The notes: generated from the letters alone by a model not told the origin. DNA of 64,000 bases from Spiribacter salilacus (GCF_009649225.1 NZ_WJPP01000001.1:1-64000); one strand, 5' to 3'. Positions 14,949 to 24,993 are shown, numbered from the stretch's first letter. Numbers and translations are program-made.

Positions 14949-14962
14949 GATACGGCTCGCCC

Positions 14963-15988
14963 TTACTGCTGCTGCGATGTGTTGACACGGGCGAGGGCCG
15001 CTTTAGTCACACGATCAAGAATAATTGCTAGTAAGACGATACCTAAGCCGGCAACCAGTCCCACGCCTAGCTCAAGGTTTCGAATACCACGCAGAACCAG
15101 CACTCCAAGCCCTGGTGCAGACACCAAAGATGCGATAACAACCATGGCAAGGCTCATCATGATCGTTTGGTTGACACCCGCCATAATGTTAGGCAGCGCC
15201 AGTGGGATTTGGACCTTGTAGAGCTTTTGCCGATCGGTCATGCCAAAGGCATCAGCGGCCTCGATCACGTCTTTATCGACCAAACGAATGCCTAAATCGG
15301 TTAAGCGAATCACCGGTACGATGGCATAGAGAATAATGGCGATGCCGTAGAGCTTGGGCTCTGTGACCGAGAATAAAAATATCAGCGGAATTAAATACAC
15401 AAACGGCGGTAAGGTTTGCAGCATATCTAATACCGGGATGATGCCGCGCTGCAGCGCATTACTCCGCGACATGGCAATTCCTATGGGTACGCCTAATAAA
15501 ACGCATAAGACCGAGCAGACAAATATAATCGCCAACGTCTGCATCGAGTAATCGTAGTGGTCAATAAAGGCGAGAAACAAAATAAATGATCCGACGAGCG
15601 CCACAAGCTTCCATGACTTCGACGCCACGAAAACCACGGCAAGCATCAGTGGGATCATGATAAACCAGGGTACGGTTTGAAATAATTCCAGTGCCCCATT
15701 TAGAAACCAGCTCAGTGGTTGGGTAATGGGGTCAACCACCACTCTTAAAGAATCTCTAATTCCTAGGAAGCCATCTTCCAGCCCGCTGGTGAGGCCTCTC
15801 GTTTGCATGATCGCCGGACAGGCGTCATTGAGGTTGTCTAATGAGGGAAAGGGAAGTTCCCAAATTGAAGGTTCTGCCGCGCCTTTTCGTTGCGCTAACA
15901 GATCGCTCATGCTCATTGTTGTTTTTGTGTCTTCCCCGCACCACTGTCTGAGGCCGAGGCCATCAAAAATAAAATCGTAGGTCGCCAT
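14963..15988 (-). CDS. proW: glycine betaine/proline ABC transporter permease ProW
   Basis: This 341-residue membrane protein has an amphipathic N-terminal extension of about 90 residues, as in ProW. It is followed by six or seven hydrophobic segments and the permease loop ('EAADAFGMTDRQKLYKVQIPLALPNIMAGVNQ') that contacts ProV. It forms the inner-membrane channel of a compatible-solute importer with its neighbours proX and proV. Confidence 0.94.
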   Translation of the reverse strand: MATYDFIFDGLGLRQWCGEDTKTTMSMSDLLAQRKGAAEPSIWELPFPSLDNLNDACPAIMQTRGLTSGLEDGFLGIRDSLRVVVDPITQPLSWFLNGALELFQTVPWFIMIPLMLAVVFVASKSWKLVALVGSFILFLAFIDHYDYSMQTLAIIFVCSVLCVLLGVPIGIAMSRSNALQRGIIPVLDMLQTLPPFVYLIPLIFLFSVTEPKLYGIAIILYAIVPVIRLTDLGIRLVDKDVIEAADAFGMTDRQKLYKVQIPLALPNIMAGVNQTIMMSLAMVVIASLVSAPGLGVLVLRGIRNLELGVGLVAGLGIVLLAIILDRVTKAALARVNTSQQQ

Positions 15989-16058
15989 AGCCCGTGTCCT
16001 TAGATCAAAAAAAGCGGGCGTCGAGTAGATCGAGCGCCCGCCTGCCTCTCTTTAATGA

Positions 16059-17024
16059 TTAATTAAAGAGCCCCTCAAGGTTGGCGCGTGCATCGTCGCT
16101 GACCCAGCTCATCCACTGATCCTGATTGTTTTGCAGGAAGTAAACGACCGCTTCATCGACGCTAGCCTCGTTATCGCCATGCCACGCGAGCAGTTCGCTC
16201 ATTTGCGCGTTAGGGAAGCTGATGTTTTGAATGACTTCAAACGCCTCTGGCTCGCGATCAGCAAAATCGGTAGTCACTACGTTAAACACTGATGCGGCAG
16301 GGAAGGCGGATACGCCAACCTCGTTGCAGTCTGTGTCTTGGTTGCAGTTATGCACCTCTTCGTTGTACGGGCCAAGGTCAACATCGACAAAGCCGTATTT
16401 GCCCAGTGGTGCCGTTGGACCCCAGTAGTAGCCAAAGTAAGGCTCACGTGCCTCATAAGCCGAGGCCATAGCGGCAGGCATGGTTTCGCCCGAGCCGTGG
16501 TTAAAGACTTCAATGCCGTTGCCTTCAAGATCGAGTGCTTCAACCAAGGAGTCGTTAACAATTCGGCAGCCCCAGCCGTCTGGGCAGTTGTTAAACCGAC
16601 CACCCACTAGGTCTGGGTTGTCTAAAATGCCTTCAATGGTTGCGAGCTCTGGATGCTCTTCAACCATATAATCCGGCACAAGCCAGTGCTCAGTGCCACC
16701 GTCAGCGAAAGAATCTGAGGCTTTTACCACCCGACCTTCTTCTTCCAGCTGGAAGTACACGGGGGCAGAGTTTACCCACAGCTCAGGCACAACATCTGGC
16801 TCATTGTTTTCGGCCAGTGAGGTAATGGCGGTAGTGGTTGCGGATGGAACGACGGTGACGTCGCAGCCGTATCCTTGTTCCAGCAAAAAGGCCGTTACGC
16901 CGGTGATGATGCCGCCAGAGGTCCAGTTCATCTCGGCAATCGAGACCTCGCCGCAATCGGCATTAGCAGCCATGGGTAAAAGAGCGCCCGAAAGGGCAAC
17001 AGCGTATAAAGATCGCTTCATCAT
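16059..17024 (-). CDS. proX: glycine betaine-type substrate-binding protein ProX
   Basis: The roughly 321-residue protein has a signal peptide cut after 'MAANA' and an OpuAC-type binding fold. Aromatic residues suited to a cation-pi cage around quaternary amines are present ('MNWTSG', 'WVNSAPVYF', 'FGYYWGP'). Paired cysteines at 'NCPDGWGC' and 'NCNQDTDC' suggest disulfides. The start at 17024 is favoured by a GGAGAG site immediately upstream; the open frame extends 46 codons further but without signal-like sequence. Being first in the operon, it is probably the most highly expressed component. Confidence 0.92.
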   Translation of the reverse strand: MMKRSLYAVALSGALLPMAANADCGEVSIAEMNWTSGGIITGVTAFLLEQGYGCDVTVVPSATTTAITSLAENNEPDVVPELWVNSAPVYFQLEEEGRVVKASDSFADGGTEHWLVPDYMVEEHPELATIEGILDNPDLVGGRFNNCPDGWGCRIVNDSLVEALDLEGNGIEVFNHGSGETMPAAMASAYEAREPYFGYYWGPTAPLGKYGFVDVDLGPYNEEVHNCNQDTDCNEVGVSAFPAASVFNVVTTDFADREPEAFEVIQNISFPNAQMSELLAWHGDNEASVDEAVVYFLQNNQDQWMSWVSDDARANLEGLFN

Positions 17025-17287
17025 ATTCTCTCCGTTTCTTAAACAAGAAGACTTCAAATTGATATCGGAGGATGGTGCTGCCGCAGGTCTTGTCTTGCAG
17101 AGAACCTGCAATGAGGGCAGCAACGAAAGAGTTAGAACCGGTACTGTCTTGATTTGAATCAATGGACTGTTTAACCGCCTCGGTTATCTTCGAGGCCTCC
17201 GTGTTCAACTTAGTTGTCACTATAGATCAACTTTTCTGATCTGCCAAATCCCTCAAAGCGGCATACCTTGTCTCGTAAACGACAGAT

Positions 17288-18172
17288 TTATGACGCCTCA
17301 TCGACTAATCGACGCCAATTTTTAAGCCGTTCGTGCGCAATTTCGCCCGTCTCGAGAGCCTGCCGAATGGCGCAGTCTGGCTCACTGAGGTGACGGCAAT
17401 CACGAAAGCGGCAACGGCCCATTTTGTCGGCAATTTCAGGAAAACCGGCGGTAATTTCGGCTGGGGTTAAATGTGCTAAGCGCAGCGTACGTACCCCGGG
17501 TGAATCAATCAGCGCACCGCCGTTGGGGGTGTTGAATAGGGTAGTTTCTGTGGTGGTGTGACGGCCTTGGCCTGATGCTTCAGAGACTGCGCCAATGCGC
17601 AGCGCAAGGTCGGGTACGAGTTTTTGGGTGAGTGACGATTTGCCGACGCCTGATTGCCCTACCAAAATAGCGGTGCCTGCCCCCAGTGTGGTTTGAAGCG
17701 TGTTAATACCGTGGCTTTGCAGTGTGCTCCCGCTTTGCCAGGGAACGCCAAGTTTGGCGTAGCGCTTTGAAAGCGCTCCTGTGGCTAGCGGATTGTTAGG
17801 GTCGTCAATATCGGCTTTATTAATCCAAATCAGTGGTGAAATACCGGCGGCGCTAGCCAATACTAAAAAACGATCGAGCAGCAAGGTATCCGGCGCAGGA
17901 AGGGGTGCTAGCACAATCACTAGGTAATCAATATTAGCCGCTAGGGCGCGTGGATTGCCGCGAAAATCACCCCGTTCAATCACATTGCGCCGTGGGATAA
18001 CTGATTCGATAAAAGCCCCTGGCCCGTGGCGTAACCAATTGACTTGATCTCCCGCAACCGGACGTGGTTTTAGATGGCGAGCAAGCTTGGCCAGAATTAA
18101 CTCAGGTTCGTTTGCATCAATAACGCAGTGATTGCCGCTACTAACAACAACTCGCCCGATTCTCTGCGTCAT
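17288..18172 (-). CDS. rsgA: ribosome small-subunit-dependent GTPase RsgA
   Basis: The 294-residue protein is a circularly permuted GTPase with an N-terminal OB fold. The motifs occur in the order G4 'NKAD' (118-121), G1 'GQSGVGKSS' (172-180) and G3 'DSPG' (223-226). The C-terminal zinc site is C254, C259, H261 and C267. It helps late 30S subunit maturation. It is divergent from orn with 23 bp between start codons, a pairing common in gammaproteobacteria. Confidence 0.96.
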   Translation of the reverse strand: MTQRIGRVVVSSGNHCVIDANEPELILAKLARHLKPRPVAGDQVNWLRHGPGAFIESVIPRRNVIERGDFRGNPRALAANIDYLVIVLAPLPAPDTLLLDRFLVLASAAGISPLIWINKADIDDPNNPLATGALSKRYAKLGVPWQSGSTLQSHGINTLQTTLGAGTAILVGQSGVGKSSLTQKLVPDLALRIGAVSEASGQGRHTTTETTLFNTPNGGALIDSPGVRTLRLAHLTPAEITAGFPEIADKMGRCRFRDCRHLSEPDCAIRQALETGEIAHERLKNWRRLVDEAS

Positions 18173-18195
18173 GAGATTTGGTACACTCGTGGGTT

Positions 18196-18759
18196 ATGAG
18201 TGTTTCTAGCAATAATTTGATTTGGATTGATTTGGAGATGACCGGGCTTGACGTGGATCAGGACCGTATCATCGAAATTGCCACGATTGTGACCGATAGC
18301 GAGCTGAACGTGCTGGCTACGGGGCCGGTGCTGGCCATCCATCAGTCTGAGGCAGTGTTGGCTGGCATGGATGCGTGGAATCAATCCCAGCATGGCCAGT
18401 CGGGGTTGATTGCTCGGGTTCGGGAAAGCCAGGTGACTGAAGCGGAGGCAGAGCGGGCCACGTTGGAGTTTCTGGCCCAATGGGTGCCGGCGGGTGTTTC
18501 GCCAATGTGTGGCAATAGTATTTGCCAAGATCGACGCTTTTTGCACCGCTGCATGCCTGAATTGCTTCGCTACTTTCATTATCGACATATCGATGTCAGT
18601 ACACTCAAAGAGCTGGCCCAGCGATGGGCACCCTCAGTTGCTTCTGGCTTTGGTAAGCGGTCATCGCATTTGGCCTTGGATGATATTCAAGACTCGATTG
18701 CTGAGTTGCGCCATTATCGCGGCCAATTTCTGGCTACGGTTGCTCAGCCGAAGCAATAG
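18196..18759 (+). CDS. orn: oligoribonuclease Orn
   Basis: The 187-residue 3'-5' exonuclease has the DEDDh motifs: '[10 protein letters not shown]' near the N-terminus, '[11 protein letters not shown]' in the middle, and '[11 protein letters not shown]' with the His and Asp near the C-terminus. It degrades nano-RNA and pGpG. The ATG at 18196 is chosen to match the family start ('[12 protein letters not shown]'). Its 3' end overlaps the convergent sulfurtransferase gene by 26 bp. Confidence 0.96.
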   Translation: MSVSSNNLIWIDLEMTGLDVDQDRIIEIATIVTDSELNVLATGPVLAIHQSEAVLAGMDAWNQSQHGQSGLIARVRESQVTEAEAERATLEFLAQWVPAGVSPMCGNSICQDRRFLHRCMPELLRYFHYRHIDVSTLKELAQRWAPSVASGFGKRSSHLALDDIQDSIAELRHYRGQFLATVAQPKQ

Positions 18760-19570
18760 GCGCATCTGGATGGTTGCCCCATTCGGCCCATGATCCTGCA
18801 TAGGCACTAACATGCGGATAGCCAAGCGCCCTGAGCACCACATAGCTTAACGCCGAGCGATGATGGGTTTGGCAATGGACTACCACCTGTTTGTCTGGCT
18901 CGATACCGCGCGACTCATGCAAATGCCGCAATGCTTCAAGGGGTTTTAGGCGGCAGGCATTTTGTGGATCCCAGAGCATCGTCCAATCTAAATTAATGGC
19001 CCCGGGGATGTGGCCACCGCGCGCGGCGCGAATATCTGCGCCTGCATGTTCAGCGGCGGTGCGCGCATCTAAAACTTGCAGCTGATCATCATCCAGGCGA
19101 TTGATGAGCTCGGCAAAATCAATCAGTACACGAGGATTTTGTAGCGTTGCGGGATAGGGCTCAGCGGGGTGGGGGAGTTGGTAGCTGCCTGAAGCAACCG
19201 GCAGCCCTTCATCAACCCACGCCGGTAAGCCCCCATTTAGTAACGAGCTACCCGTATGGCCCAAGCAATCGAGCGTCCAAATCAGCCGCGCAGCGCGGCC
19301 ATTACCGCTATCGTCGTAGGCGACGACGTGATGAGCGGGGGTGATACCGGCCTGGCCTAGCACCGCGGAAAGCTGCTTCATGCTCGGCAGTAGCCCGCCG
19401 GGCGGGCCTTCTCGCAACAGTGCCTCGTACTCAATCTGCGTTGCACCCGGAAGGTGAGCAGAGGTGTAAGTTTCCAGCGGGCCCACATAGACGCGAATGA
19501 TCGATGGATCATCTTGTGTGGCATGAACCGTTTGGGGCGTTACTAATAACGGCAGTTTTTGTGTACTCAT
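18734..19570 (-). CDS. sulfurtransferase, SseA/thiosulfate sulfurtransferase-like (two rhodanese domains)
   Basis: The 278-residue cytoplasmic protein has two tandem rhodanese domains (about 5-130 and 145-270). The first is inactive, lacking the loop cysteine. The second has active Cys233 in 'CQTHHRSA'. The loop differs from the CG[S/T]GVTA of typical mercaptopyruvate sulfurtransferases, so thiosulfate or another sulfur donor is possible. It is divergent from the fumarase gene. Confidence 0.88.
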   Translation of the reverse strand: MSTQKLPLLVTPQTVHATQDDPSIIRVYVGPLETYTSAHLPGATQIEYEALLREGPPGGLLPSMKQLSAVLGQAGITPAHHVVAYDDSGNGRAARLIWTLDCLGHTGSSLLNGGLPAWVDEGLPVASGSYQLPHPAEPYPATLQNPRVLIDFAELINRLDDDQLQVLDARTAAEHAGADIRAARGGHIPGAINLDWTMLWDPQNACRLKPLEALRHLHESRGIEPDKQVVVHCQTHHRSALSYVVLRALGYPHVSAYAGSWAEWGNHPDAPIASAEQP

Positions 19571-19617
19571 GTCCGTATAATATCAGGAGAAGACCAAAAA
19601 GACGGGAGCCTGTATCG

Positions 19618-21141
19618 ATGACCACCACAATTCGCCAAGATGACGTGATTCAAAGCGTAGCCGATGCGCTGCAGTTTATTTCTTGCTATCACCCTAAAGA
19701 TTTTCTTGATGCGATGCATGAAGCATGGGAGCGAGAAGAAAGCCCTGCTGCCAAAGATGCGATGGCACAGATTCTGGTTAACAGTCGGCTTTGTGCGGAG
19801 GGTCGTCGGCCCATCTGTCAAGACACCGGGATTGTGACGGTTTTTGTCGACGTGGGCATGGATGTTCAATGGGATGCCGACATGGGCCTTGAGAACATGA
19901 TTAATGCCGGTGTGGCTAAGGCCTACTCAGATCCCGGCAATCCCTTGCGGGCATCCGTATTGCGTGACCCGGCAGGTCTGCGGCAGAACACGGGTGATAA
20001 CACGCCGGCGGTTATTCATGTGCGAGTGGTGCCGGGTAATGAGGTTCATTTTAAAGTAGCCGCCAAGGGCGGTGGGTCTGAGGCAAAATCACGATTTGCC
20101 ATGCTCAACCCGTCTGATGATATTGCCGAATGGGTAATCTCTCAGCTGCCCACCATGGGTGCGGGTTGGTGTCCACCCGGCGTAATCGGCATTGGTGTTG
20201 GGGGTACCGCAGAGCGCTCGATGCAGTTAGCCAAAGAGGCGTGCATGGAGTCAATCGATATCCACGAGTTGCAGGCAAGAGGCGCACAAACCGCCCTTGA
20301 AGCGCTACGGCTTGATCTTTTTGAGCGCATTAATCAGCTAGGCATTGGTGCCCAAGGGTTAGGTGGGCTGACAACGGTATTAGACGTCAAAATTCGAGAT
20401 TACCCAACGCATGCAGCTAATAAGCCAGTCGCGTTAATCCCCAATTGTGCGGCCAATCGGCACGTTCATTTCAGCTTGGATGGCTCTGGTGTGGCTGAGC
20501 TGCCTGTGCCACGTCTTGAAGACTGGCCGGCAGTTACCTGGGAGGTGGGTGAGAATACCCGTCGCGTTAATCTCGATACGATTACGCACGAAGAAATTGC
20601 GCAATGGCAGCCTGGAGAGACCCTATTGCTCTCTGGCACGCTCTTAACAGGGCGTGATGCCGCCCATGCGCGCATACGGCAGTATCTGGCAGAGGGTAAG
20701 CCGTTGCCCGTCGATTTTCGTGGCAAATTTATTTACTACGTTGGGCCAGTGGATCCGGTGCGGGATGAAAAGGTGGGGCCAGCCGGGCCTACCACTGCCA
20801 CGCGCATGGATAAGTTCACTGACCTCATGCTGAGTGAAACCGGCATTGCCGGCATGATTGGCAAAGCGGAGCGTTCAGCCGACACGGTAGAGGTGATTCG
20901 GCAGCATGGCTCGGTTTATCTGATTGCAGTGGGTGGGGCTGCTTATTTGGTATCTCGCGCCATTCGCCAAGCCCGTGTGGTGGGCTTTGAAGATTTAGGC
21001 ATGGAGGCCATTCATGAGTTTGTGGTGGAAGATATGCCCGTGACCGTTGCCGTGAGCAGCGACGGGCAATCGGTGCATAAGCAAGGGCCTGAGAAGTGGC
21101 AGGCCCATATTGCGGGTATTCCGATTACGGTTGATGCTTAG
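19618..21141 (+). CDS. fumA: class I (Fe-S) fumarate hydratase
   Basis: The roughly 507-residue enzyme is a fused alpha-beta class I fumarase with 4Fe-4S cluster ligands visible around 'CQDTGIV' and 'PNCAANRHVHF', plus the C-terminal swivel domain ('GPTTATRMDKFTDLML'). It interconverts fumarate and malate in the TCA cycle and is oxygen-sensitive, unlike FumC. The ATG at 19618 matches the usual family start; the frame extends 38 codons upstream over the promoter region. Its end overlaps glcF by 17 bp. Confidence 0.94.
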   Translation: MTTTIRQDDVIQSVADALQFISCYHPKDFLDAMHEAWEREESPAAKDAMAQILVNSRLCAEGRRPICQDTGIVTVFVDVGMDVQWDADMGLENMINAGVAKAYSDPGNPLRASVLRDPAGLRQNTGDNTPAVIHVRVVPGNEVHFKVAAKGGGSEAKSRFAMLNPSDDIAEWVISQLPTMGAGWCPPGVIGIGVGGTAERSMQLAKEACMESIDIHELQARGAQTALEALRLDLFERINQLGIGAQGLGGLTTVLDVKIRDYPTHAANKPVALIPNCAANRHVHFSLDGSGVAELPVPRLEDWPAVTWEVGENTRRVNLDTITHEEIAQWQPGETLLLSGTLLTGRDAAHARIRQYLAEGKPLPVDFRGKFIYYVGPVDPVRDEKVGPAGPTTATRMDKFTDLMLSETGIAGMIGKAERSADTVEVIRQHGSVYLIAVGGAAYLVSRAIRQARVVGFEDLGMEAIHEFVVEDMPVTVAVSSDGQSVHKQGPEKWQAHIAGIPITVDA

Positions 21142-22348
21142 CGTCGATCAGCTCCAACCAATGGCGCACCGGAATGTCAGATGCCTCATCTAAGTGGGTG
21201 AGGCAGCCAATATTGGCGGTGGCAATGAGCTCTGGGTTGCCAGTGTTCAAGCTGGCGAGCTTTTGATCTCTTAGCTCGGTGGCAAGCTCGGGTTGTAAAA
21301 CTGAATACGTGCCTGCTGAGCCGCAACAAATGTGGCTATTGGGCACGGGTGTGAGCTCAAAGCCAATTTGTGCCAATAGCCTATCGACCCGACCGTTCAG
21401 CTTTTGGGCATGCTGCAGGGTGCAGGGCGTTTGAAAAGCGATGCGCCGTGGCGCATTTTCAGCCGGTTTGAGTTGGTCTGCGTTCTTTTCAAGTAACTCA
21501 ATCGGGTCAACCGCTAGCTCACTGATTTTGTTTGCTTTTTCAGCGTAATTTTTGTCGTTAGCAAGCAGGTGGCCGTAGTCTTTAACTTGCGCGCCGCAGC
21601 CGCTGGCATTAACCACAATGGCCTCTGCGCCTTGTTCAACCAGGGGCCACCAAGCGTCAATATTGCGGCGAATTTGATCGGCTGCTTTCTCTGGCGCACC
21701 TAAATGCTGATCGATCGCCCCACAGCAAGTCACCGCGGGTGTGCGATGCACCCCAATACCCAGCCTATCTAGAATATTTGCCGTTTGTGGATTGATCGGC
21801 GGCTCAAGCGTTGGTTGCACACAGCCTTCCAGCATCAATACAAAGCGATTGGTCTGGGTATTGACTGGCCATGCCGGTGCGGGGCGCTTTTTGCGAATCT
21901 TTTTCCGTAATGGATTGGGCACTAAAGGGCGCGCAATGCGGCCTAGCGTCATTAAACTGGAGAAAAGCCGAGGGCGTGGCAGTACGCTTCTTAGGGCCAG
22001 CCGCAGCCAACGCTGCGTGGGCGCACGGGGCACCTGCTGCTCAACAATCTCGCGGCCTAGGTCGGCCAAACGGCCATATTCTACGCCTGAAGGGCAGGTT
22101 GTTTCGCAGGCCCGGCAGGTTAAACACCGATCTAAGTGAAGCTGAATGCTTTCGGTAGCCGGCTCACCTTCGAGTACTTGTTTGATTTGGTAAATCCGCC
22201 CGCGGGGGCTATCGAGCTCGTCGCCAAGAATGCGGTAGGTAGGGCAATTGGCAAGGCAAAAGCCACAATGGGTGCATTTGCGCAAAATCTCATCAGCTTC
22301 CTGCCCGGCCGCGGTGTCTTTTATAAAGTCTGCAAGGTTGGTTTGCAT
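21125..22348 (-). CDS. glcF: glycolate oxidase iron-sulfur subunit GlcF
   Basis: The 407-residue subunit has two ferredoxin-type cluster motifs near the N-terminus ('CTHCGFCLANCP' and 'CLTCRACETTCPSG') and two CCG-like domains with 'VTCCGAIDQHLG' and 'SHICCGSAGTYS'. It passes electrons from the GlcD/GlcE flavoproteins to the quinone pool during glycolate oxidation to glyoxylate. It is the last gene of glcDEF, 3 nt after glcE. Confidence 0.95.
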   Translation of the reverse strand: MQTNLADFIKDTAAGQEADEILRKCTHCGFCLANCPTYRILGDELDSPRGRIYQIKQVLEGEPATESIQLHLDRCLTCRACETTCPSGVEYGRLADLGREIVEQQVPRAPTQRWLRLALRSVLPRPRLFSSLMTLGRIARPLVPNPLRKKIRKKRPAPAWPVNTQTNRFVLMLEGCVQPTLEPPINPQTANILDRLGIGVHRTPAVTCCGAIDQHLGAPEKAADQIRRNIDAWWPLVEQGAEAIVVNASGCGAQVKDYGHLLANDKNYAEKANKISELAVDPIELLEKNADQLKPAENAPRRIAFQTPCTLQHAQKLNGRVDRLLAQIGFELTPVPNSHICCGSAGTYSVLQPELATELRDQKLASLNTGNPELIATANIGCLTHLDEASDIPVRHWLELIDAKHQP

Positions 22349-22351
22349 GGC

Positions 22352-23440
22352 TTAGGCCGCCTCCATCTCACGGTACAGTCGCGTCGGGTTAAGGATGTGC
22401 TCTGGATCAAATGACTGCTTAATCCGTTGATGTAACCGGGTTTGAACCGCATCCAAGGGCTGAAACGCATCGCAGTCGTCTAAATGCCCACGAAATAAAG
22501 TAGCGCTACCGCCGTGTTCTTGGGCTAGCGCACGAAGGGCTGTGGCGCTCATATCGCTCTTTAGCCATAACTGCTGGCCTGCCCAGTCCACTAAACACTC
22601 ACCGGTAAACCCGGTAAGGGGTGCTTTCGGTGGCAAACTAACCCGCCATAACGGAGCTTGAGTGTCTGCATAAAATGGATGTGATTGATCGCGAATGCTC
22701 GTCCAAAATGCACGACTCTCAGTTGCGCTCATCTGCTCACCGCCAAGCGCCTGGCAGGCTGCCTCCACGGCCGACTCGGTGCCAGCAAGGCGCAAATAGA
22801 TGCGATTATCCCAGTGGATGAGCCCGGTTACCGGCCGACCGGCACGCAGTAGCTGCTCGCTGAGTGCGTGCAGATCCACGTCTGAGTCTGGCGTCTGAAC
22901 CAGAGTTGCCTCGCTAACAGCGGAGGGCAGTACCTTTACAGATGCTTCGGTAATAACACCGAGTGTGCCGAGCGCACCCACCATGAGTCGAGAAACATCA
23001 TAGCCCGCCACATTTTTCATGACCTCTCCACCAAAGCGCATGAGCTCGGCTTGGCCATTGAGGATTTTTACGCCAAGGATCATATCGCGAACGCCGCCAA
23101 GCCAAGGTCGGCCAGGGCCCGCAAGACCGCTTGCAATAGCGCCGCCGAGGGTGCCACGGCCGCCAAATTGCGGCGGGTCAAAGGCCAGGCTTTGACCTTC
23201 TGCCGCTAATGTTTTTTCGATGTCGGCAAGCGATGTGCCGGCGCGCGCCGTTAAAACAAGCTCAGTGGGTTCGTAATTAATAATGCCGGTGTGTTCAGCC
23301 AGCGAAAGCGGTGTACCCACCTGAGCATTGCCATAAAAGGATTTAGACTGCTGGCCAACAATGCAGACGGGTTCTGCTTGGCTGCGAGCCTCTGCCAGGC
23401 GGCTTTTGAGCAGCTCAGTTTGATCCTGATCACTCATCAC
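22352..23440 (-). CDS. glcE: glycolate oxidase FAD-binding subunit GlcE
   Basis: The 362-residue subunit has a truncated PCMH-type FAD domain ('GTLGGAIASGLAGPGRPWLGGVRD' region at about 100-125, 'MKNVAGYDVSRLMVGALGTLGVI') characteristic of GlcE. It pairs with GlcD in glycolate oxidase. Its ATG overlaps the glcD stop by 4 nt, which indicates translational coupling. Confidence 0.95.
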   Translation of the reverse strand: MMSDQDQTELLKSRLAEARSQAEPVCIVGQQSKSFYGNAQVGTPLSLAEHTGIINYEPTELVLTARAGTSLADIEKTLAAEGQSLAFDPPQFGGRGTLGGAIASGLAGPGRPWLGGVRDMILGVKILNGQAELMRFGGEVMKNVAGYDVSRLMVGALGTLGVITEASVKVLPSAVSEATLVQTPDSDVDLHALSEQLLRAGRPVTGLIHWDNRIYLRLAGTESAVEAACQALGGEQMSATESRAFWTSIRDQSHPFYADTQAPLWRVSLPPKAPLTGFTGECLVDWAGQQLWLKSDMSATALRALAQEHGGSATLFRGHLDDCDAFQPLDAVQTRLHQRIKQSFDPEHILNPTRLYREMEAA

Positions 23441-24936
23441 AGGCGCTCCAATTCGGGGTGAGGTAGCTCACCGTTATGCACATGTAGCCGCCCAAATTCA
23501 GCGCAGCGATTAAGCGTAGGGATGGCTTTGCCGGGATTAAGCAGGCCCCGCTCATCGAATGCCGCTTTAATCGCGTGAAACTGATTGATTTCAGCCGTGG
23601 CAAACTGCACGCACATTTCGTTGATCTTCTCTAGGCCAACCCCGTGTTCACCGGTGACGGTGCCGCCCACTTCAACGCAGAGCTGTAGAATTGCGCTGCC
23701 TACTGCCTCTGCCGCTTCAAGCTGACCGGGTTGGTTGCCATCAAATAAAATCAGTGGATGTAAGTTGCCATCACCGGCATGAAACACATTGACGGTTTCT
23801 AGGTTATGAGTGGCGCTGATTTCGCTAATCCGCTTGAGCACATAGGCAAGCTGTTTGCGCGGAATGGTGCCATCCATACAGTAGTAATCAGGTGATATAC
23901 GCCCAACTGCCGGAAAAGCCGCTTTGCGGCCGGCCCAAAACCGAGCGCGCTCATTGTCATCTTGCGCCACCTGAATGCGGGAGGCGCCATGGTCACGCAG
24001 ACAGGCCTCCACCGCTTTTTGCTGATCGGCCACCTCAGCATCACTTCCATCGAGTTCACAAATTAAGATGGCGGCCGCAGCCGTGTCATACCCGGCTTTA
24101 ACGAAGTCTTCGGCGGCTTGAATAGCCGCGCCATCCATCATCTCCAAACCGGCAGGGATAATACCGCGAGCAATAATGGCGGCAACGGCATGCCCGCCTT
24201 GTTCGACATCATTGAACGACGCCATTAAAACCTGTTTGGTCAGGGGGTTAGGCAATAGCTTTAGGGTAACTTCCACCACCACACCGAGCATGCCTTCTGA
24301 TCCATGCATCAAGGCAAGCAAATCGAGGCCTGGGCTATCGAGGGCTTCGCTACCGATGGTGGTGAGCTCGCCTTCCATGGTGAGTACTTTGACCGCAAGG
24401 ACGTTATTAACGGTGAGGCCATACTTAAGACAATGCACGCCCCCGGCGTTTTCCCCCACATTACCGCCGATCGAGCAGGCAATTTGCGAGGAGGGGTCGG
24501 GCGCGTAGTACAGCCCATGCGGCGCTGCAGCCTCAGTAATCGCTAGATTACGCACCCCAGGCTGTACGCGTGCAATTCGTCGCTCTGCATCGATCTCGAT
24601 AATCTTGTTGAATTTGCCTAGGGCAAGTAACAGCCCTTGTGGGTGGGGTAGGGAGCCGCCAGACAGGCTGGTGCCAGAACCCCGGGTAACCACCGGCACA
24701 CCCGCCTCATGGCAGCATTTAAGCACCCCTTGAATTTGCTCTACCGTCTCGGGTATTGCCACCAGCAAGGGGAGCTGTTTGTAAGCTGCCAAGCCGTCGC
24801 ATTCATAGGCCCTGCGGCCTGCCTCATGAACCACTAACCCTTCATCGGGCAGGATTTTTTCTAGTGCAGCAATAACGGGGTCAACATCCACATCAAAGCG
24901 AATATCTTCCTCACGAAACAGGGCATGAGCCGGCAT
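23437..24936 (-). CDS. glcD: glycolate oxidase catalytic subunit GlcD
   Basis: The 499-residue FAD-linked oxidase has the FAD-binding core 'VTRGSGTSLSGG', 'SQIACSIGGNVGENAGG' and the C-terminal 'HAGDGNLHP' and 'VTGEHGVG' motifs of the GlcD/D-LDH family. It oxidises glycolate, a major phytoplankton exudate, which fits a marine lifestyle. A strong ribosome site (GGAGGAGG) lies upstream, and an ATTGGTC-N-GACCAAAT dyad lies 20-37 nt before the start. It is 57 nt downstream of ppsA. Confidence 0.95.
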   Translation of the reverse strand: MPAHALFREEDIRFDVDVDPVIAALEKILPDEGLVVHEAGRRAYECDGLAAYKQLPLLVAIPETVEQIQGVLKCCHEAGVPVVTRGSGTSLSGGSLPHPQGLLLALGKFNKIIEIDAERRIARVQPGVRNLAITEAAAPHGLYYAPDPSSQIACSIGGNVGENAGGVHCLKYGLTVNNVLAVKVLTMEGELTTIGSEALDSPGLDLLALMHGSEGMLGVVVEVTLKLLPNPLTKQVLMASFNDVEQGGHAVAAIIARGIIPAGLEMMDGAAIQAAEDFVKAGYDTAAAAILICELDGSDAEVADQQKAVEACLRDHGASRIQVAQDDNERARFWAGRKAAFPAVGRISPDYYCMDGTIPRKQLAYVLKRISEISATHNLETVNVFHAGDGNLHPLILFDGNQPGQLEAAEAVGSAILQLCVEVGGTVTGEHGVGLEKINEMCVQFATAEINQFHAIKAAFDERGLLNPGKAIPTLNRCAEFGRLHVHNGELPHPELERL

Positions 24937-24955
24937 GATAGAGCACCTCCTCCAA

Positions 24956-24973
24956 AATTGGTCTGACCAAATT
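24956..24973. promoter_or_regulatory. GntR/FadR-type operator upstream of glcDEF
   Basis: AATTGGTCTGACCAAATT in the ppsA-glcD gap closely matches the AATTGGTnnnACCAATT pattern recognised by PdhR/LldR/GlcC-type GntR regulators. Its place just upstream of glcD suggests glycolate-responsive control by a GlcC-like protein not encoded in this window. Confidence 0.55.
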
Positions 24974-24993
24974 ACCGAAGTTGGCGCTTCAAC

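Noticed and set aside
17025-17287. Riboswitch or structured leader upstream of proX
   Set aside because: I see no conserved riboswitch elements or terminator-like stem; the region appears to be an ordinary spacer between rsgA and proX.
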